Assembly: GCF_900186465.1 (NCBI RefSeq)
Contig: NZ_LT891958.1
Span: forward strand, 483,604-547,603
Direction: 5' to 3'
Origin: Centipeda felix
GTDB lineage: Bacteria > Bacillota > Negativicutes > Selenomonadales > Selenomonadaceae
DNA: 64,000 bases
Shown: positions 44,342-53,767 of the stretch, piece by piece
Numbering within the stretch: position 1 is the first letter of the stretch
Layout of the letters: each line of letters starts with the position of its first letter
Notes under the pieces: model-generated
What the model saw: only the letters and a program-made list of their open reading frames with translations
Told to the model about the DNA's origin: nothing
Databases searched by the model: none
Program-made: the position numbers and the translations under genes

Positions 44342-44370
44342 AGTATATGTGAGAATGATGTATCTGTCAA
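44342..44370 (-). promoter_or_regulatory. Sigma-A promoter of the metal ATPase operon
   Basis: On the minus strand TTGACA (44370-44365), 17-bp spacer, TATACT (44347-44342). Confidence 0.75.
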
Positions 44371-44397
44371 TAGTTCTTACATAATCAGGAATAACTA

Positions 44398-44426
44398 TTG
44401 AAATCACTTTTTCTTCGTGCCATAAT
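44398..44426 (+). promoter_or_regulatory. Sigma-A promoter of the YibE/F gene
   Basis: TTGAAA (44398-44403), 17-bp spacer, CATAAT (44421-44426). Divergent from the metal ATPase promoter 28 bp away. The start codon is at 44463. Confidence 0.6.
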
Positions 44427-44462
44427 ATGTGTAAATACTGTAACAATTCAAAGGAGTTCGTC

Positions 44463-45596
44463 ATGAAACATGATCCCAGCCGTCTGCCCCGCCTCCTCAT
44501 CGCAGTGCTCTCCCTCGTCCTCCTCTATGCTGTCCTCACCCATCTCCCGGCGGGTGAGGACGGTGACCCGCCGACCTATAAGGCAGAAATTCTCCACGTG
44601 GAGAATGCTGCGGGCGGCACAACCTCCTTTGCGCCTGACAGTGCCGCCTATGAGGTGCGCATCCGCCTCGACTCAGGTCCTGCGGCAGGGACGGAGGAGA
44701 CCATCCTCCATCACACCTTCAATAATCCTGCCTTTGACATTCACCCGGAGGAGGGGGAGCACATCCTCGTCCGGTCGGCAGGTGAGAGCTATGCCATCGT
44801 CGACTACGACCGGATCCCCGCCATGCTCCTCCTCCTCGCGCTCTTTGCCGCCCTCCTCATCTGCTTCGGCGGTATGACGGGCGCAAAGGCACTCCTCGTC
44901 CTCCTCTTCGCCGTCCTACTCATCGCGAAGGGGCTCATCTCCTTCATCCTCTATGCCCCCTCGCACATCATCCTCTGGACGCTCCTCATCGGCAGCATCA
45001 TCACCCTCGCCACCCAACTCATCGTCAGCGGGCGAAACGTCAAGGCGGCGGGCGCCATCATCGGCACCATCGGCGGCATCCTCGTCGCGGGCATCCTCGC
45101 CGTCATCGCCATCCACGGCACCTACCTCACAGGCATCGCCGAGGAACAGGCGGGCATGCTCAAGGCACTCTACCTGCAGGCGGTGGACTTCCGCGAGCTG
45201 CTCTTTGCGGGCATCGTCCTCGGTGCCCTCGGTGCCGTCATGGACGTTGCCGTCTCCATCGCCTCCGCCCAATACGAGATGAAACAGCTCGCCCCCAAGA
45301 CGAAATTCGACGCTCTCGTCTCCTCGGGCATGAGCGTCGGCCGCGACGTCATGGGCACCATGGCGAACACCCTCGTCCTCGCCTACATCGGCGGTGCGCT
45401 CCCGCTCATCCTCCTCATCTCCGCGCAGCCCGATCTCCCGCTCCGCCACGTCCTCAACCTCAACATGATCGCCACCGAGATCGTCCGCTCCCTCGTCGGC
45501 AGCATTGGCCTCCTCTGTGCCATCCCCATCACCGCCTACACCACCGCCTTCCTCATCACCATCCGCCCGCGGCGCAAAAAAAGAGCGGAAGTATAA
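44463..45596 (+). CDS. YibE/F-family membrane protein
   Basis: A 377-residue protein. An N-terminal signal-like helix (about 9-25) is followed by an extracytoplasmic region of ~100 residues and seven or eight membrane helices from about 125. The pattern GIVLGALGAVMDVAVSIASAQYE is characteristic of YibE/F. The role is unknown; the family is widespread in Firmicutes. AAGGAG precedes the ATG at 44463, preferred over an in-frame start twelve codons earlier. Confidence 0.85.
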   Translation: MKHDPSRLPRLLIAVLSLVLLYAVLTHLPAGEDGDPPTYKAEILHVENAAGGTTSFAPDSAAYEVRIRLDSGPAAGTEETILHHTFNNPAFDIHPEEGEHILVRSAGESYAIVDYDRIPAMLLLLALFAALLICFGGMTGAKALLVLLFAVLLIAKGLISFILYAPSHIILWTLLIGSIITLATQLIVSGRNVKAAGAIIGTIGGILVAGILAVIAIHGTYLTGIAEEQAGMLKALYLQAVDFRELLFAGIVLGALGAVMDVAVSIASAQYEMKQLAPKTKFDALVSSGMSVGRDVMGTMANTLVLAYIGGALPLILLISAQPDLPLRHVLNLNMIATEIVRSLVGSIGLLCAIPITAYTTAFLITIRPRRKKRAEV

Positions 45597-45648
45597 CTCC
45601 GCTCTGACACACATTCCTCGGGAAGATCCACTATGGACCGGCAATTCC

Positions 45649-47970
45649 CTATAGGTCTAGTATCCCCGCCGTGACATGTACGGCATCCGCCACATTCTCA
45701 CAGTCAAACCGCCTTGCGTCCAGCGTCATTTCCTGATGCTTCCTAGAGTATCCATATTGATAGTCACTGAACAGTTCTGCCTTCTGCACCTCCAGTGCTC
45801 TTGGCTCTTTGCAGATCGCCGCATAAAAGGCCTGTACCTGACGATGCTTCTCCTCGCCGCACAGCGATGCGGCATAGAGAAGCAAGCCGGCATATCGTTC
45901 AAAATGCAGATCCGTCACGGATAGCTTGGCCCCAAAATAGTCAAACATTTCGTCGATTGGCAACGCGTCCTCCGTGACATCAAGATCCCGTAGCCGTGCT
46001 ATCGTAATGAAGAATCCCAGCTTATCGGCAGTATAGACGTAGGGAACCCGATACTCACCGCGACGCATAACATACTCACTGACCTGATCGGTAACCTTTG
46101 TTCTGCGTACATCGCTAAACGCAGATGCTGTAATATCCACATCGTATAAAACCGTTCCCGCCCCGACGGAGCTTCCTGCCATTCCTGCGGTTGTCAGCGG
46201 GCAGTTCAGATGCACAACCTGCTTGTTCAAAAAGAGGCTGGCCGTTCCCATATACGAGTCTTGTCCGATCCCATCAAGAATCCTGCCCGTACTGCGATAA
46301 AGCCGCAGAAAATACTCTCGCCGAAATCCCGAGTTGATATAACACAGCGGCAACCGATAAAATACTTCATCAATATTATCTACAATCCTCTGTCGATCGG
46401 CGGATAACTCAAAGTACTGATAGGGCGTCTCTTCACCAGCGTCATAGAGAGGGAATTTAATGATACTGCGTCCATGAGGTAAAAGCCCCGGCCATGTATA
46501 GAGCCCTCGCTCCCACGAAAAGAGCATCATTTGCGGATGGGAGGTCAGTGCCTGTTGCAGATACGTCAGTGCCCAAGGATAAACACCATCGTCTGAGCCA
46601 AGCGAAAAAATGAATGTTCCACGCGCATGGAGAAGCGCATATTCAAAGGATTTATCCAGGGCAAGCACTACTGGTGTGCGGTAGTAACGAATCCGCGCGT
46701 CATTGAGCTCCTCGCAGAGCTCACGTATTCCATCATAGCCGTCATCTGAATTATCACTGACAACGATCTCATAGCTGCCCGTGAACTCCACTGCCAAGCA
46801 GGTCCGCAGCGTATGGCGGAGCGTATGCACCGAGTTTCTGGCAGGGATGACGATGGAAATATCGCAGCGCGGAGCTGCCGTAAGCAAATCTTCGGCAGAT
46901 TCACCATAGAGATAGCTAATATACTTCAGATAATCGCCCATCCAAGCAAAACTCAAGCCGTCCGCGAACCCCGGCGGCAGGCAGTGCGAAAGGCGCTGAA
47001 TCGCCCCCCCTAGGACCTCATCTCCATGGAGCTGATCCATACGGCCGTCACGGGCGAAAACAATCAGCGGAGCATTCTGCGTAATGCTGCGTGCCAGCAG
47101 CCGAAGCACCGCCGGAAGAGCATCGACCGACGCACCAGACGGAAGCTGGCACAGCCCGACGGAAATCGCAATACGGCTACCATCTGCCCGAGCCGCCTGA
47201 ATGCATTTCAGCGCATAGCTCTGCACATCCTGCGCGGGCTGTCCATCGGAACAGACGCGCAGGACAATCGTATGCTGTCCAAGGATGCGAAGTGCCTCCG
47301 CCAACACCTCCATATCGCCGTGCGCGTCCGAGGCATCATCGACAAGGAGGAAGGTATAGCTGCTACCATCCGTGAGCATGCGCGCCAGATACCCAAAATT
47401 CCCACAGTAATGGGGACGCGTAAACGGCTGGCCGGCATCTTGAAGGATATGCTCCTCATACTGCTCCAAACAGGCTGTCCGTCTGCACCATGCCAGCATC
47501 AGAACCGCAGAAAGCAGTGTATTACGGGTCACATAATACTGCACCGCAAGATCGTGCAGCTCCTTATCCGACAGCGTACCACGCAGAAACGCAGCTTTCA
47601 TCTCAGCGAGTTCCACCATGGGCTGCTGCGGCAGTTCCCCACTGCTGTAAAACGCTGCGATAAACTGCAGTTGCCTCCATTCGGGTGATCCCTCCCGATA
47701 GGTACGGCTCTTGAGCATAAACAGATCGGAAAGTCCCTCCTGGGGATAAAACTCCTGTGCAAGATCATCAACGGCATCCCGACATCGCTCTGCCGATTCT
47801 CCATGTGCCATCATCAATGCGATCTCGGCACACAGATAGGGCAGTCGCTGCGGATAAATATGACGAAATGGTTCAATGGCAGCTTCTGCCTTTTTCCGCA
47901 GTACATCATCGCCCGACGCAATCCACGCTTGAATCTGACGTACTTCCCTCAAGTATTCCTGCTCTGTCAT
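45649..47970 (-). CDS. Large GT2-type glycosyltransferase
   Basis: A 773-residue protein. Residues 1-350 are helical with no recognised fold. Residues about 365-600 are a GT2 domain: CDISIVIPARNSVHTLRHTLR, VSDNSDDGYDG and SLGSDDGVY as the DxD region. The C-terminal ~170 residues are helical. It is the last gene of the rfb operon, overlapping the previous stop (ATGA). Acceptor and donor are unknown. Confidence 0.78.
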   Translation of the reverse strand: MTEQEYLREVRQIQAWIASGDDVLRKKAEAAIEPFRHIYPQRLPYLCAEIALMMAHGESAERCRDAVDDLAQEFYPQEGLSDLFMLKSRTYREGSPEWRQLQFIAAFYSSGELPQQPMVELAEMKAAFLRGTLSDKELHDLAVQYYVTRNTLLSAVLMLAWCRRTACLEQYEEHILQDAGQPFTRPHYCGNFGYLARMLTDGSSYTFLLVDDASDAHGDMEVLAEALRILGQHTIVLRVCSDGQPAQDVQSYALKCIQAARADGSRIAISVGLCQLPSGASVDALPAVLRLLARSITQNAPLIVFARDGRMDQLHGDEVLGGAIQRLSHCLPPGFADGLSFAWMGDYLKYISYLYGESAEDLLTAAPRCDISIVIPARNSVHTLRHTLRTCLAVEFTGSYEIVVSDNSDDGYDGIRELCEELNDARIRYYRTPVVLALDKSFEYALLHARGTFIFSLGSDDGVYPWALTYLQQALTSHPQMMLFSWERGLYTWPGLLPHGRSIIKFPLYDAGEETPYQYFELSADRQRIVDNIDEVFYRLPLCYINSGFRREYFLRLYRSTGRILDGIGQDSYMGTASLFLNKQVVHLNCPLTTAGMAGSSVGAGTVLYDVDITASAFSDVRRTKVTDQVSEYVMRRGEYRVPYVYTADKLGFFITIARLRDLDVTEDALPIDEMFDYFGAKLSVTDLHFERYAGLLLYAASLCGEEKHRQVQAFYAAICKEPRALEVQKAELFSDYQYGYSRKHQEMTLDARRFDCENVADAVHVTAGILDL

Positions 47971-49823
47971 GAATGCCCCATCCTTTTCGCAGGCTCCCCA
48001 CGTTTCTCAAAGATAAGATACACCATCCGCACCGAAAGATTTCGATCCACATCCTCCGGCAGGCGGGCTCGGGCAGAAAAGAACTCCCGCAACAGTGCGG
48101 CAGCAGCCCCATCTTCTTGGAATGCGACCGCCATCATGCGATAGTGACGCAGTATTTCATGACGCTCGAGTGCCTTGATCAGGTGCCGATAGGAAACGAC
48201 AGGCGTTCTTCGCACCTCATCAATACCGGTGTAGAGACTCCGCCCGCCCTCATATAGAAGGGATATAACCTCGTCGGCACAGCTCGGGTTGCGCACCGGA
48301 AGAATCAATCGCCCGCCATCAGCAAGACAGTCATAGAGACATTCCAGCGCAGAGATCACCTCATCCGAAGGGAGCTCATCCAGATAGCGTCCCGTGCTGA
48401 TGATCTCGTATACCTGCCCGTCCTCTTTTACATCGTCAACACATGACATCATGCGGGTCTCATCAAAAATATACGACGTATCCTTCAGATAACGACGGTC
48501 AAAAACGGCTGCCGTCATGTGAGGAACACAGCCGTGCTGACGATAGGCGTTGACCACGCTGCACGCCAAATCGCCGAAACATGGCGCAAGTATGAGTACG
48601 CGATCATCGTCGCGAAAATGCTGCTGTGTCCACAGTACGTCCATATTGGCAAAGCCACCGCGCGACTCCCACGCATCGACGCCCCATTTTTCATAGTAGA
48701 CACGGCGCATCGCATCAAGCGCATTCCCTGCCTCCTTATTACGCCCCGCTCCGAGTGTCACCCCTCCAAAATGGTGCATAAAGGTATCTTTCATGAGAAT
48801 CTGTCGCCACCCCGTCCGGCGAAGCAGCGTTGACATATCATCATCGATAAACTCTCCGCGCGTATATATTGGGTCGAGGAGACCAATGCGATAAAGATCT
48901 GTCCGCAGGATGGCCAAGAACGGCATCAGCTGACTGCGCTCCTCCCAGCGCCTTGGATCCAGCTCATTGTACGCAGCGGCGAACGCCTGCATCTCCTCCA
49001 TCCCATCAAATGTATTCGGATAGGAGACAGGCACCCCCTGAAAACAGGCAATACTCTCCTCATTGCAGGTCGGAACAGCCATGGCGATGCGAGCATCTGA
49101 CTGCACACATGCGAGCAGATGCTCCAGCCAATGCGGTGTCGCCACGACATCATTGGAGAAGCCTACACAGTACCGTCCCCCGATGATGTGCTGTGCCACA
49201 TTTACGCCGAAAATATTATATTTCAGATTGATGCATTTCGCGTGTGGAAGGCGCTCAAAATATTCGCGGGTTCCGTCATCCGAGCCATTATTGATAAGGA
49301 TCAGTTCGACCTTCCCATCGGAAAGATTCGTGTGTGCAAAGATGCTCTCGACCGCTTTTTGGGTATATTCCAGCTTGTTATAGCCAAACAAAATGATGCT
49401 CACATCGCACGCGGCGCCCCGCTCTTCCGCCTTATGCAGGGCTTCCGATGCCGCCATTTGCTCTTTCAGATGTGCGGCACGTCGATCCGGATAGGGAAGA
49501 ATCTCTGTCGCATAGTGCCACAGCCGGCGCATTTCGAGGGCAAAGGGACGAATCTCGTAGTGTGCGATCCGTCTGCGATGCATCGGTCTATTCTGCAGAT
49601 CATCAATCGAGGCCTGAATGTTCTTCCCATACAGATGAACATGCCCGAGCACATGGTCGGTGTCCTCCGTCTCCCGCGCAATGACAGCAGCAGCCTGATG
49701 CAGGAGAGACAACACCTCCGAGGCGGTAGGCGCAGTCTCCTGCCGCTCCATCGCGCCACAGAGATACTCCGCCGCCTCCACGACACTGTCCAGCAGCTCC
49801 GACATCTGCGTATGATCCATCAT
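47967..49823 (-). CDS. GT2 glycosyltransferase with C-terminal methyltransferase-like region
   Basis: A 618-residue protein. Residues about 138-400 form a GT2 domain: CDVSIILFGYNKLEYTQKAVES, ILINNGSDDGT and FSNDVVA as the metal site, with GEFIDDDMSTLLRRTG. The C-terminal 200 residues have a Rossmann-like alternation (LILAPCFGDLACSVVNAY, YEIISTGRYLDEL, GGRLILPVRNP) as in SAM methyltransferases, but the G-x-G motif is not canonical. ATG at 49823 is behind AAAGGTG; a GTG two codons earlier is less likely. Confidence 0.7.
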   Translation of the reverse strand: MMDHTQMSELLDSVVEAAEYLCGAMERQETAPTASEVLSLLHQAAAVIARETEDTDHVLGHVHLYGKNIQASIDDLQNRPMHRRRIAHYEIRPFALEMRRLWHYATEILPYPDRRAAHLKEQMAASEALHKAEERGAACDVSIILFGYNKLEYTQKAVESIFAHTNLSDGKVELILINNGSDDGTREYFERLPHAKCINLKYNIFGVNVAQHIIGGRYCVGFSNDVVATPHWLEHLLACVQSDARIAMAVPTCNEESIACFQGVPVSYPNTFDGMEEMQAFAAAYNELDPRRWEERSQLMPFLAILRTDLYRIGLLDPIYTRGEFIDDDMSTLLRRTGWRQILMKDTFMHHFGGVTLGAGRNKEAGNALDAMRRVYYEKWGVDAWESRGGFANMDVLWTQQHFRDDDRVLILAPCFGDLACSVVNAYRQHGCVPHMTAAVFDRRYLKDTSYIFDETRMMSCVDDVKEDGQVYEIISTGRYLDELPSDEVISALECLYDCLADGGRLILPVRNPSCADEVISLLYEGGRSLYTGIDEVRRTPVVSYRHLIKALERHEILRHYRMMAVAFQEDGAAAALLREFFSARARLPEDVDRNLSVRMVYLIFEKRGEPAKRMGHS

Positions 49824-49896
49824 TCTCACCTTTCTGCTCTACGACGGCGTCCCACACACGGCACTCCCCATGTCGATGTTGATACGATGAAATGAG

Positions 49897-50784
49897 CTAT
49901 TCGATTCCATAGCCCATGCGCAACCCATCGGCAAAACACGTTGTCGGCTTCCACCCCGTATCATGGCACAGCTTCTCCACCGATGGCTGCAGGGAAACAG
50001 CTCCCTCCCTTGCACCGTAGGAGACTTCCGCCTGCGCAGCAGCTGCGCGCTGCACCTCCGTGACAAAATCGCGCAGAGGCCGATAGCCGCCATGAGCAAC
50101 GTTATAAATCTCCCCTGCGTGCCCCCGCTCTGCAAGTGCGAGGAGTGCATCCGCCGCATCCGCTGCATAGAGGTAGTCCCAGTTCTGCCCCCCCGATGAA
50201 GAAAGTGCAAAGTTTTGTCCTGCGCGCAGCGCCCGCACAAGTTCCGGTAGCATGCGCCCGTCCTGCTCGTATTTCCCGTAAAGGCTGAACACGCGCCCCC
50301 AGATCCATTCTATGCCGAGATCTGCCGCACGCGTGCGCGAAAGAGCACAGGCAGCAAGTTTTGCCGCACCATAGGCATCCGTGGGATGCGGACATGTCTC
50401 CTCCGTGATGAGCTGCGTCTGCCGCCCATACTCCGCCTGCGAACCAGTACAGATGAAGCGGGTGCACCCAAGGCGCACCGCCGCCTCTAGCGCATCAATC
50501 GCAGCGCGGATATTGCCGTACTGGGCAGCGAAATCACGGCGCGCCCCCTGCCATGCGAGATGAAAGAACACATCACAGGGCGCAGGAATGATCGCATCGA
50601 GCTGTGCATAAGCCGAGAGATCGACAGGTACCACAGTCAACCGCTCCGATGGTGTAAGGCGTACATTATGCGGTGAGTTCGGACGTACCACAGCATAGAC
50701 ATGTGCATCCGTTTCCCGCACGAGCCGCTCGGTGAGATTGCCGCCAAAAAAGCCGGCCGCTCCCGTGACAATGTATCTCCGCAC
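49897..50784 (-). CDS. NAD-dependent epimerase/dehydratase, CDP-abequose/paratose synthase-like
   Basis: A 295-residue short-chain dehydrogenase of the extended family. GAAGFFGG is the NAD(P) motif and YGAAK the catalytic YxxxK, with SQAEYG supplying Ser. After rfbG and rfbH, the expected step is reduction of CDP-3,6-dideoxy-4-keto-glucose to CDP-abequose or CDP-paratose. This fits by position, but UDP-glucose epimerase-type activity cannot be excluded. The start is GTG at 50784 behind GAGGTG. A solo MITE end lies in the gap to rfbH. Confidence 0.65.
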   Translation of the reverse strand: MRRYIVTGAAGFFGGNLTERLVRETDAHVYAVVRPNSPHNVRLTPSERLTVVPVDLSAYAQLDAIIPAPCDVFFHLAWQGARRDFAAQYGNIRAAIDALEAAVRLGCTRFICTGSQAEYGRQTQLITEETCPHPTDAYGAAKLAACALSRTRAADLGIEWIWGRVFSLYGKYEQDGRMLPELVRALRAGQNFALSSSGGQNWDYLYAADAADALLALAERGHAGEIYNVAHGGYRPLRDFVTEVQRAAAAQAEVSYGAREGAVSLQPSVEKLCHDTGWKPTTCFADGLRMGYGIE

Positions 50785-50825
50785 GATGGACTCACCTCTT
50801 TCTGATCTGCGTCAGGATCCTTTTA

Positions 50826-50852
50826 GGGAAGCTCTGATAAATTTGGCACTAC
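50826..50852. repeat. Solo MITE end overlapping the rfbH stop codon
   Basis: GGGAAGCTCTGATAAATTTGGCACTACC matches the right terminus of the MITE (GGGAAGCACTGATAAATTCGGCACGACC at copy A) with few differences. Only this terminus is present. The rfbH stop (50849-50851) lies inside it, so the insertion or its remnant ends the coding frame. Confidence 0.7.
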
Positions 50853-52183
50853 CGCGCCGCGTGCACAGCATCCCGTATGACCTGTGCCATATAGTCGATC
50901 TTCGCATCCGTCAGTCCGGGGTAGACGCCGAGCCAGAACGTGTCGTTCATTATGCGGTCGGTCGCCGCGAGCGTCCCTGCCACACGATAGCCCTCGCCCG
51001 AGGCGCGCATGGCATCAAAACAGGGGTGCTTCGTCAAATTCCCCGCGAAGAGCATACGCGTCTGGATGCCCCGCCCCTCGATGTACGGCACGATCTTGGC
51101 GCGGTCCACGCCGTCACGGCAGGTCAGCAAAAAGCCAAACCAGCTGGGCTCTGCATGCGCCGTTGCCTCCGGCAGGACAAAGGCATCGCCCAGATCGGCG
51201 AGTGCCGCGTGGAGCCGCGCAAAGTTATGCCGGCGACGCGCGACAAAGGACGGCAGTTTTTTCAGCTGGGCGACACCGACGGCCGCCTGCATATCCGTCA
51301 CCTTGAGATTGTAGCCGAAATGCGAGTAGACGTATTTGTGGTCGTAGCCGCGCGGGAGCGCACCGTACTGCGCATCAAAGCGATGCCCGCAGCGGTTGTC
51401 CTGCCCCGATGCGCAGACGCAGTCGCGTCCCCAGTCGCGCAGGGAGCGCACGATGCGGTGGAGGAGCGGATCATTCGTATAGACCGCGCCGCCCTCGCCC
51501 ATCGTCATGTGATGCGGCGGATAGAAGCTCGACGTACCGATATCGCCGATCGTGCCCGTATAGCGCGTCTCTCCGTCGATCGTATACTGCGAGCCGAGTG
51601 CGTCACAGTTGTCCTCAACGAGCCAGAGGCTGTGCTTTTGGCAGAACGCCTTGACCGCCGCCAGATCAAACGGATTGCCGAGCGTATGCGCGATCATGAC
51701 GGCCTTCGTCCGCGCGGAGAGCGCCCCCTCAAGGAGTGACACATCCACATTGTACGTCGGCAGACTCACATCGACAAAGACGGGCACCGCACCGTACTGG
51801 ATGATCGGCGCGACTGTCGTCGGAAAGCCCGCCGCCACCGTGATGACCTCATCACCGCGCCCGACGGCACGCGCCCCGAGGAGCGGCGACGTGAGTGCCA
51901 TAAAGGCGAGCAGATTCGCCGACGAGCCCGAGTTCACGAGCGAACAGTGCTTCACCCCGAGATAGGCCGCAAGCCCGCGCTCGAATTCCTCCGTATAGTG
52001 CCCCGCTGTCAGCCAGAACTCAAGCGCACTCGCAACGAGATTCTCCATCTCCTCATGATCGTAGACGCGCGCCGCGTACGGTAGACGATCCCCCGGGGAG
52101 AAATTCTCCTTTGGTGCATGATACTTCTCACAGTACGCCCGTACAAGCGCGAGAATCTCCCCACGCATCTCCTGCTCACTCAT
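50849..52183 (-). CDS. rfbH: CDP-6-deoxy-D-xylo-4-hexulose-3-dehydrase (E1), RfbH/DdhC
   Basis: A 444-residue enzyme removing the 3-OH of the CDP-4-keto-6-deoxyglucose intermediate using PMP. The usual PLP lysine is replaced by histidine (H225 in SFYPPHHMTMGEGG), as in E1. Four cysteines fit a [2Fe-2S] motif: C193, C255, C257 and C265 (C-X61-C-X-C-X7-C). GSSAN binds the cofactor phosphate. The ATG overlaps the rfbG stop (ATGA). The reductase partner E3 (DdhD) is not in the window. Its stop codon is supplied by a MITE fragment. Confidence 0.9.
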   Translation of the reverse strand: MSEQEMRGEILALVRAYCEKYHAPKENFSPGDRLPYAARVYDHEEMENLVASALEFWLTAGHYTEEFERGLAAYLGVKHCSLVNSGSSANLLAFMALTSPLLGARAVGRGDEVITVAAGFPTTVAPIIQYGAVPVFVDVSLPTYNVDVSLLEGALSARTKAVMIAHTLGNPFDLAAVKAFCQKHSLWLVEDNCDALGSQYTIDGETRYTGTIGDIGTSSFYPPHHMTMGEGGAVYTNDPLLHRIVRSLRDWGRDCVCASGQDNRCGHRFDAQYGALPRGYDHKYVYSHFGYNLKVTDMQAAVGVAQLKKLPSFVARRRHNFARLHAALADLGDAFVLPEATAHAEPSWFGFLLTCRDGVDRAKIVPYIEGRGIQTRMLFAGNLTKHPCFDAMRASGEGYRVAGTLAATDRIMNDTFWLGVYPGLTDAKIDYMAQVIRDAVHAAR

Positions 52184-53265
52184 CCGATTTCTCTCCCTGC
52201 TCTATGATCCCCCGCGAAAAATGCCTCGATCTGTTCCTCGGTCACCGCGCGCATATCCGCGCCCGCTTCCCATGCCTTTGCCCACTCCACCGTTTTCTCC
52301 ACGGCCTCGGCGATATGCCAGCGCGGTTTCCACCCGAGTTCACTCTTTATTTTCGAGCAGTCGAGTTTTAAAAAATGCGCCTCATGTGGACCGCCGTCTG
52401 CATATGCCTCCCACCGTACGCCCGCGCCCCACGTCCGGCAGAAGAGATCGGCGAGCTCTCCCGTCGTCACGCAGTCCGCATCGTCGGGGCCGACATTCCA
52501 TGCCCCGACCAGAGCGGCATCCTCCACCTGCCGTGCCGCGAGCATCAGATACACGGAGAGCGGCTCTAAGACATGCTGATAGGGGCGCGTCGAATGCGGA
52601 TTGCGGATGTCGATCACCTGCCCGCGCACCGCTGCGCGGATACAGTCGGGGATGATGCGGTCGGGTGCAAAGTCGCCGCCCCCGATCACGTTGCCCGCGC
52701 GCGCCGTCGAAAGCCGCACCCTGCCATCCGCGAAAAAGCTCTGCCGATAGCTATGGGCGGCGATCTCCGCACAGCTCTTGCTCGCCGAATACGGATCATA
52801 GCCCAAGAGCGGCTCATTCTCGCGGTAGCCCCACGGCCACTCCTTATTCTCATAGACCTTATCCGTCGTCACCATGAGTGCAGAACGAACGGTGTCCGAT
52901 GTGCGGATACATTCAAGGACATTGACGGTCCCCATCACATTTGCCGCAAACGTCTCCACGGGCTGACGGTAGCTCGCCCGCACAATCGGCTGCGCCGCGA
53001 GGTGAAAGACGACCTCCGGCCGCGCCGCAGCAAACGCGCGTCCGAGTGCATCGGCATCGCGCACATCGCCGCGCAGATCGCGCAGCTCCTTCAAAACGCC
53101 AAGCCGACGGAGCGCCTCCCGTCCGCCCTCCGTCGGCGCATCGAGTGCAAAGCCCGTCACCTCTGCCCCCGCCCGGAGGAGCAGGAGGGCAAGCCACATG
53201 CCCTTAAAGCCCGTATGTCCCGTGAGGAGGACGTGTCTGCCTTTGAAAAGCCCCAAATCTTTCAT
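52180..53265 (-). CDS. rfbG: CDP-glucose 4,6-dehydratase RfbG
   Basis: A 361-residue dehydratase, making CDP-4-keto-6-deoxyglucose. LLTGHTGFKGMWL is the NAD motif with the family-specific GHTGFKG; TDKVYEN and YDPYSASKSCAE include the catalytic YxxxK; GGGDFAPDRIIPD follows. GAGGTG precedes the ATG. First gene of the operon. The cytidylyltransferase RfbF that makes CDP-glucose is not within the window. Confidence 0.92.
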   Translation of the reverse strand: MKDLGLFKGRHVLLTGHTGFKGMWLALLLLRAGAEVTGFALDAPTEGGREALRRLGVLKELRDLRGDVRDADALGRAFAAARPEVVFHLAAQPIVRASYRQPVETFAANVMGTVNVLECIRTSDTVRSALMVTTDKVYENKEWPWGYRENEPLLGYDPYSASKSCAEIAAHSYRQSFFADGRVRLSTARAGNVIGGGDFAPDRIIPDCIRAAVRGQVIDIRNPHSTRPYQHVLEPLSVYLMLAARQVEDAALVGAWNVGPDDADCVTTGELADLFCRTWGAGVRWEAYADGGPHEAHFLKLDCSKIKSELGWKPRWHIAEAVEKTVEWAKAWEAGADMRAVTEEQIEAFFAGDHRAGREIG

Positions 53266-53296
53266 ATCTCACACCTCGTTACGGTTATTCCCTGTC

Positions 53297-53306
53297 ATTA
53301 TAACAA
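53297..53306 (-). promoter_or_regulatory. Extended -10 promoter of the rfb operon
   Basis: On the minus strand TGTTATAAT (TGnTATAAT) lies 31 bp before the rfbG ATG. The -35 (TGTTTT) is weak, as usual for extended -10 promoters. Confidence 0.55.
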
Positions 53307-53356
53307 AGTTCCACATAAAAAACACCTCCCACAAAAATTCGGCTCTATGTCAATAG

Positions 53357-53520
53357 TTATGGACTACATACGCCACGCCCCCATTGCGCATCCGCCCCCA
53401 CCTCCACCGCAACGCCCGCAAATTCATGCCCAAGAATCACAGGTGGATGGATCTTCGGAGGTCCATGTCGGAATGTGCGCAGATCGCCGCTTTCATCGAT
53501 GCACCCCCATTCACTTCGTT
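53357..53520 (-). pseudogene. Zinc-type alcohol dehydrogenase fragment
   Basis: On the minus strand one frame reads GCIDESGDLRTFRHGP then PKIHPPVILGHEFAGVAVEV, ending in a stop. This is the N-terminal zinc-binding region of medium-chain alcohol/polyol dehydrogenases (the GHE motif), with no start codon and no remainder of the gene. It is a relic between rfbG and iolG. The 500-bp gap otherwise holds the rfb promoter and a solo MITE terminus at 53567-53581. Confidence 0.7.
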
Positions 53521-53566
53521 TCTCCCATTATAACAGAGCGTGAAAACCCACACAGAAAATATTTTA

Positions 53567-53581
53567 GGCATCACTGATAAA
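53567..53581 (+). repeat. Solo MITE terminus
   Basis: GGCATCACTGATAAA is one 15-bp MITE end with a single mismatch to GGAATCACTGATAAA. The remainder of the element is absent. Confidence 0.55.
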
Positions 53582-53707
53582 TGGAGAGAGAAGAAAAACG
53601 CAAGATTTTATAGCCTCTTGAAAAATATAGACGATATACGCAATAAAATATTCAAATGTACCCAAAAAATTACCAAGATATTTAAGTCTTTCTCGTGCAG
53701 ATTGTGC

Positions 53708-53713
53708 TATACT
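53708..53713 (+). promoter_or_regulatory. -10 box of iolG
   Basis: TATACT with no recognisable -35; the gene starts at 53768. The AACAGGCAGAAAC site found before iolT and iolI is not present here. Confidence 0.35.
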
Positions 53714-53767
53714 TCTATAAGAAAAAGAAGGAAACACTCCTCTACACAGAGAAAGGCGGTTATCCAC

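Noticed and set aside
44198-44500. A 100-codon minus-strand frame between the metal ATPase operon and YibE/F
   Set aside because: It crosses two sigma-A promoters in both directions, has no ribosome site and no recognisable motif.
53540-53767. 76-residue N-terminal extension of IolG
   Set aside because: It includes the -10 box and is unlike any Gfo/Idh N-terminus; the family begins at MIKVGIIGAG.
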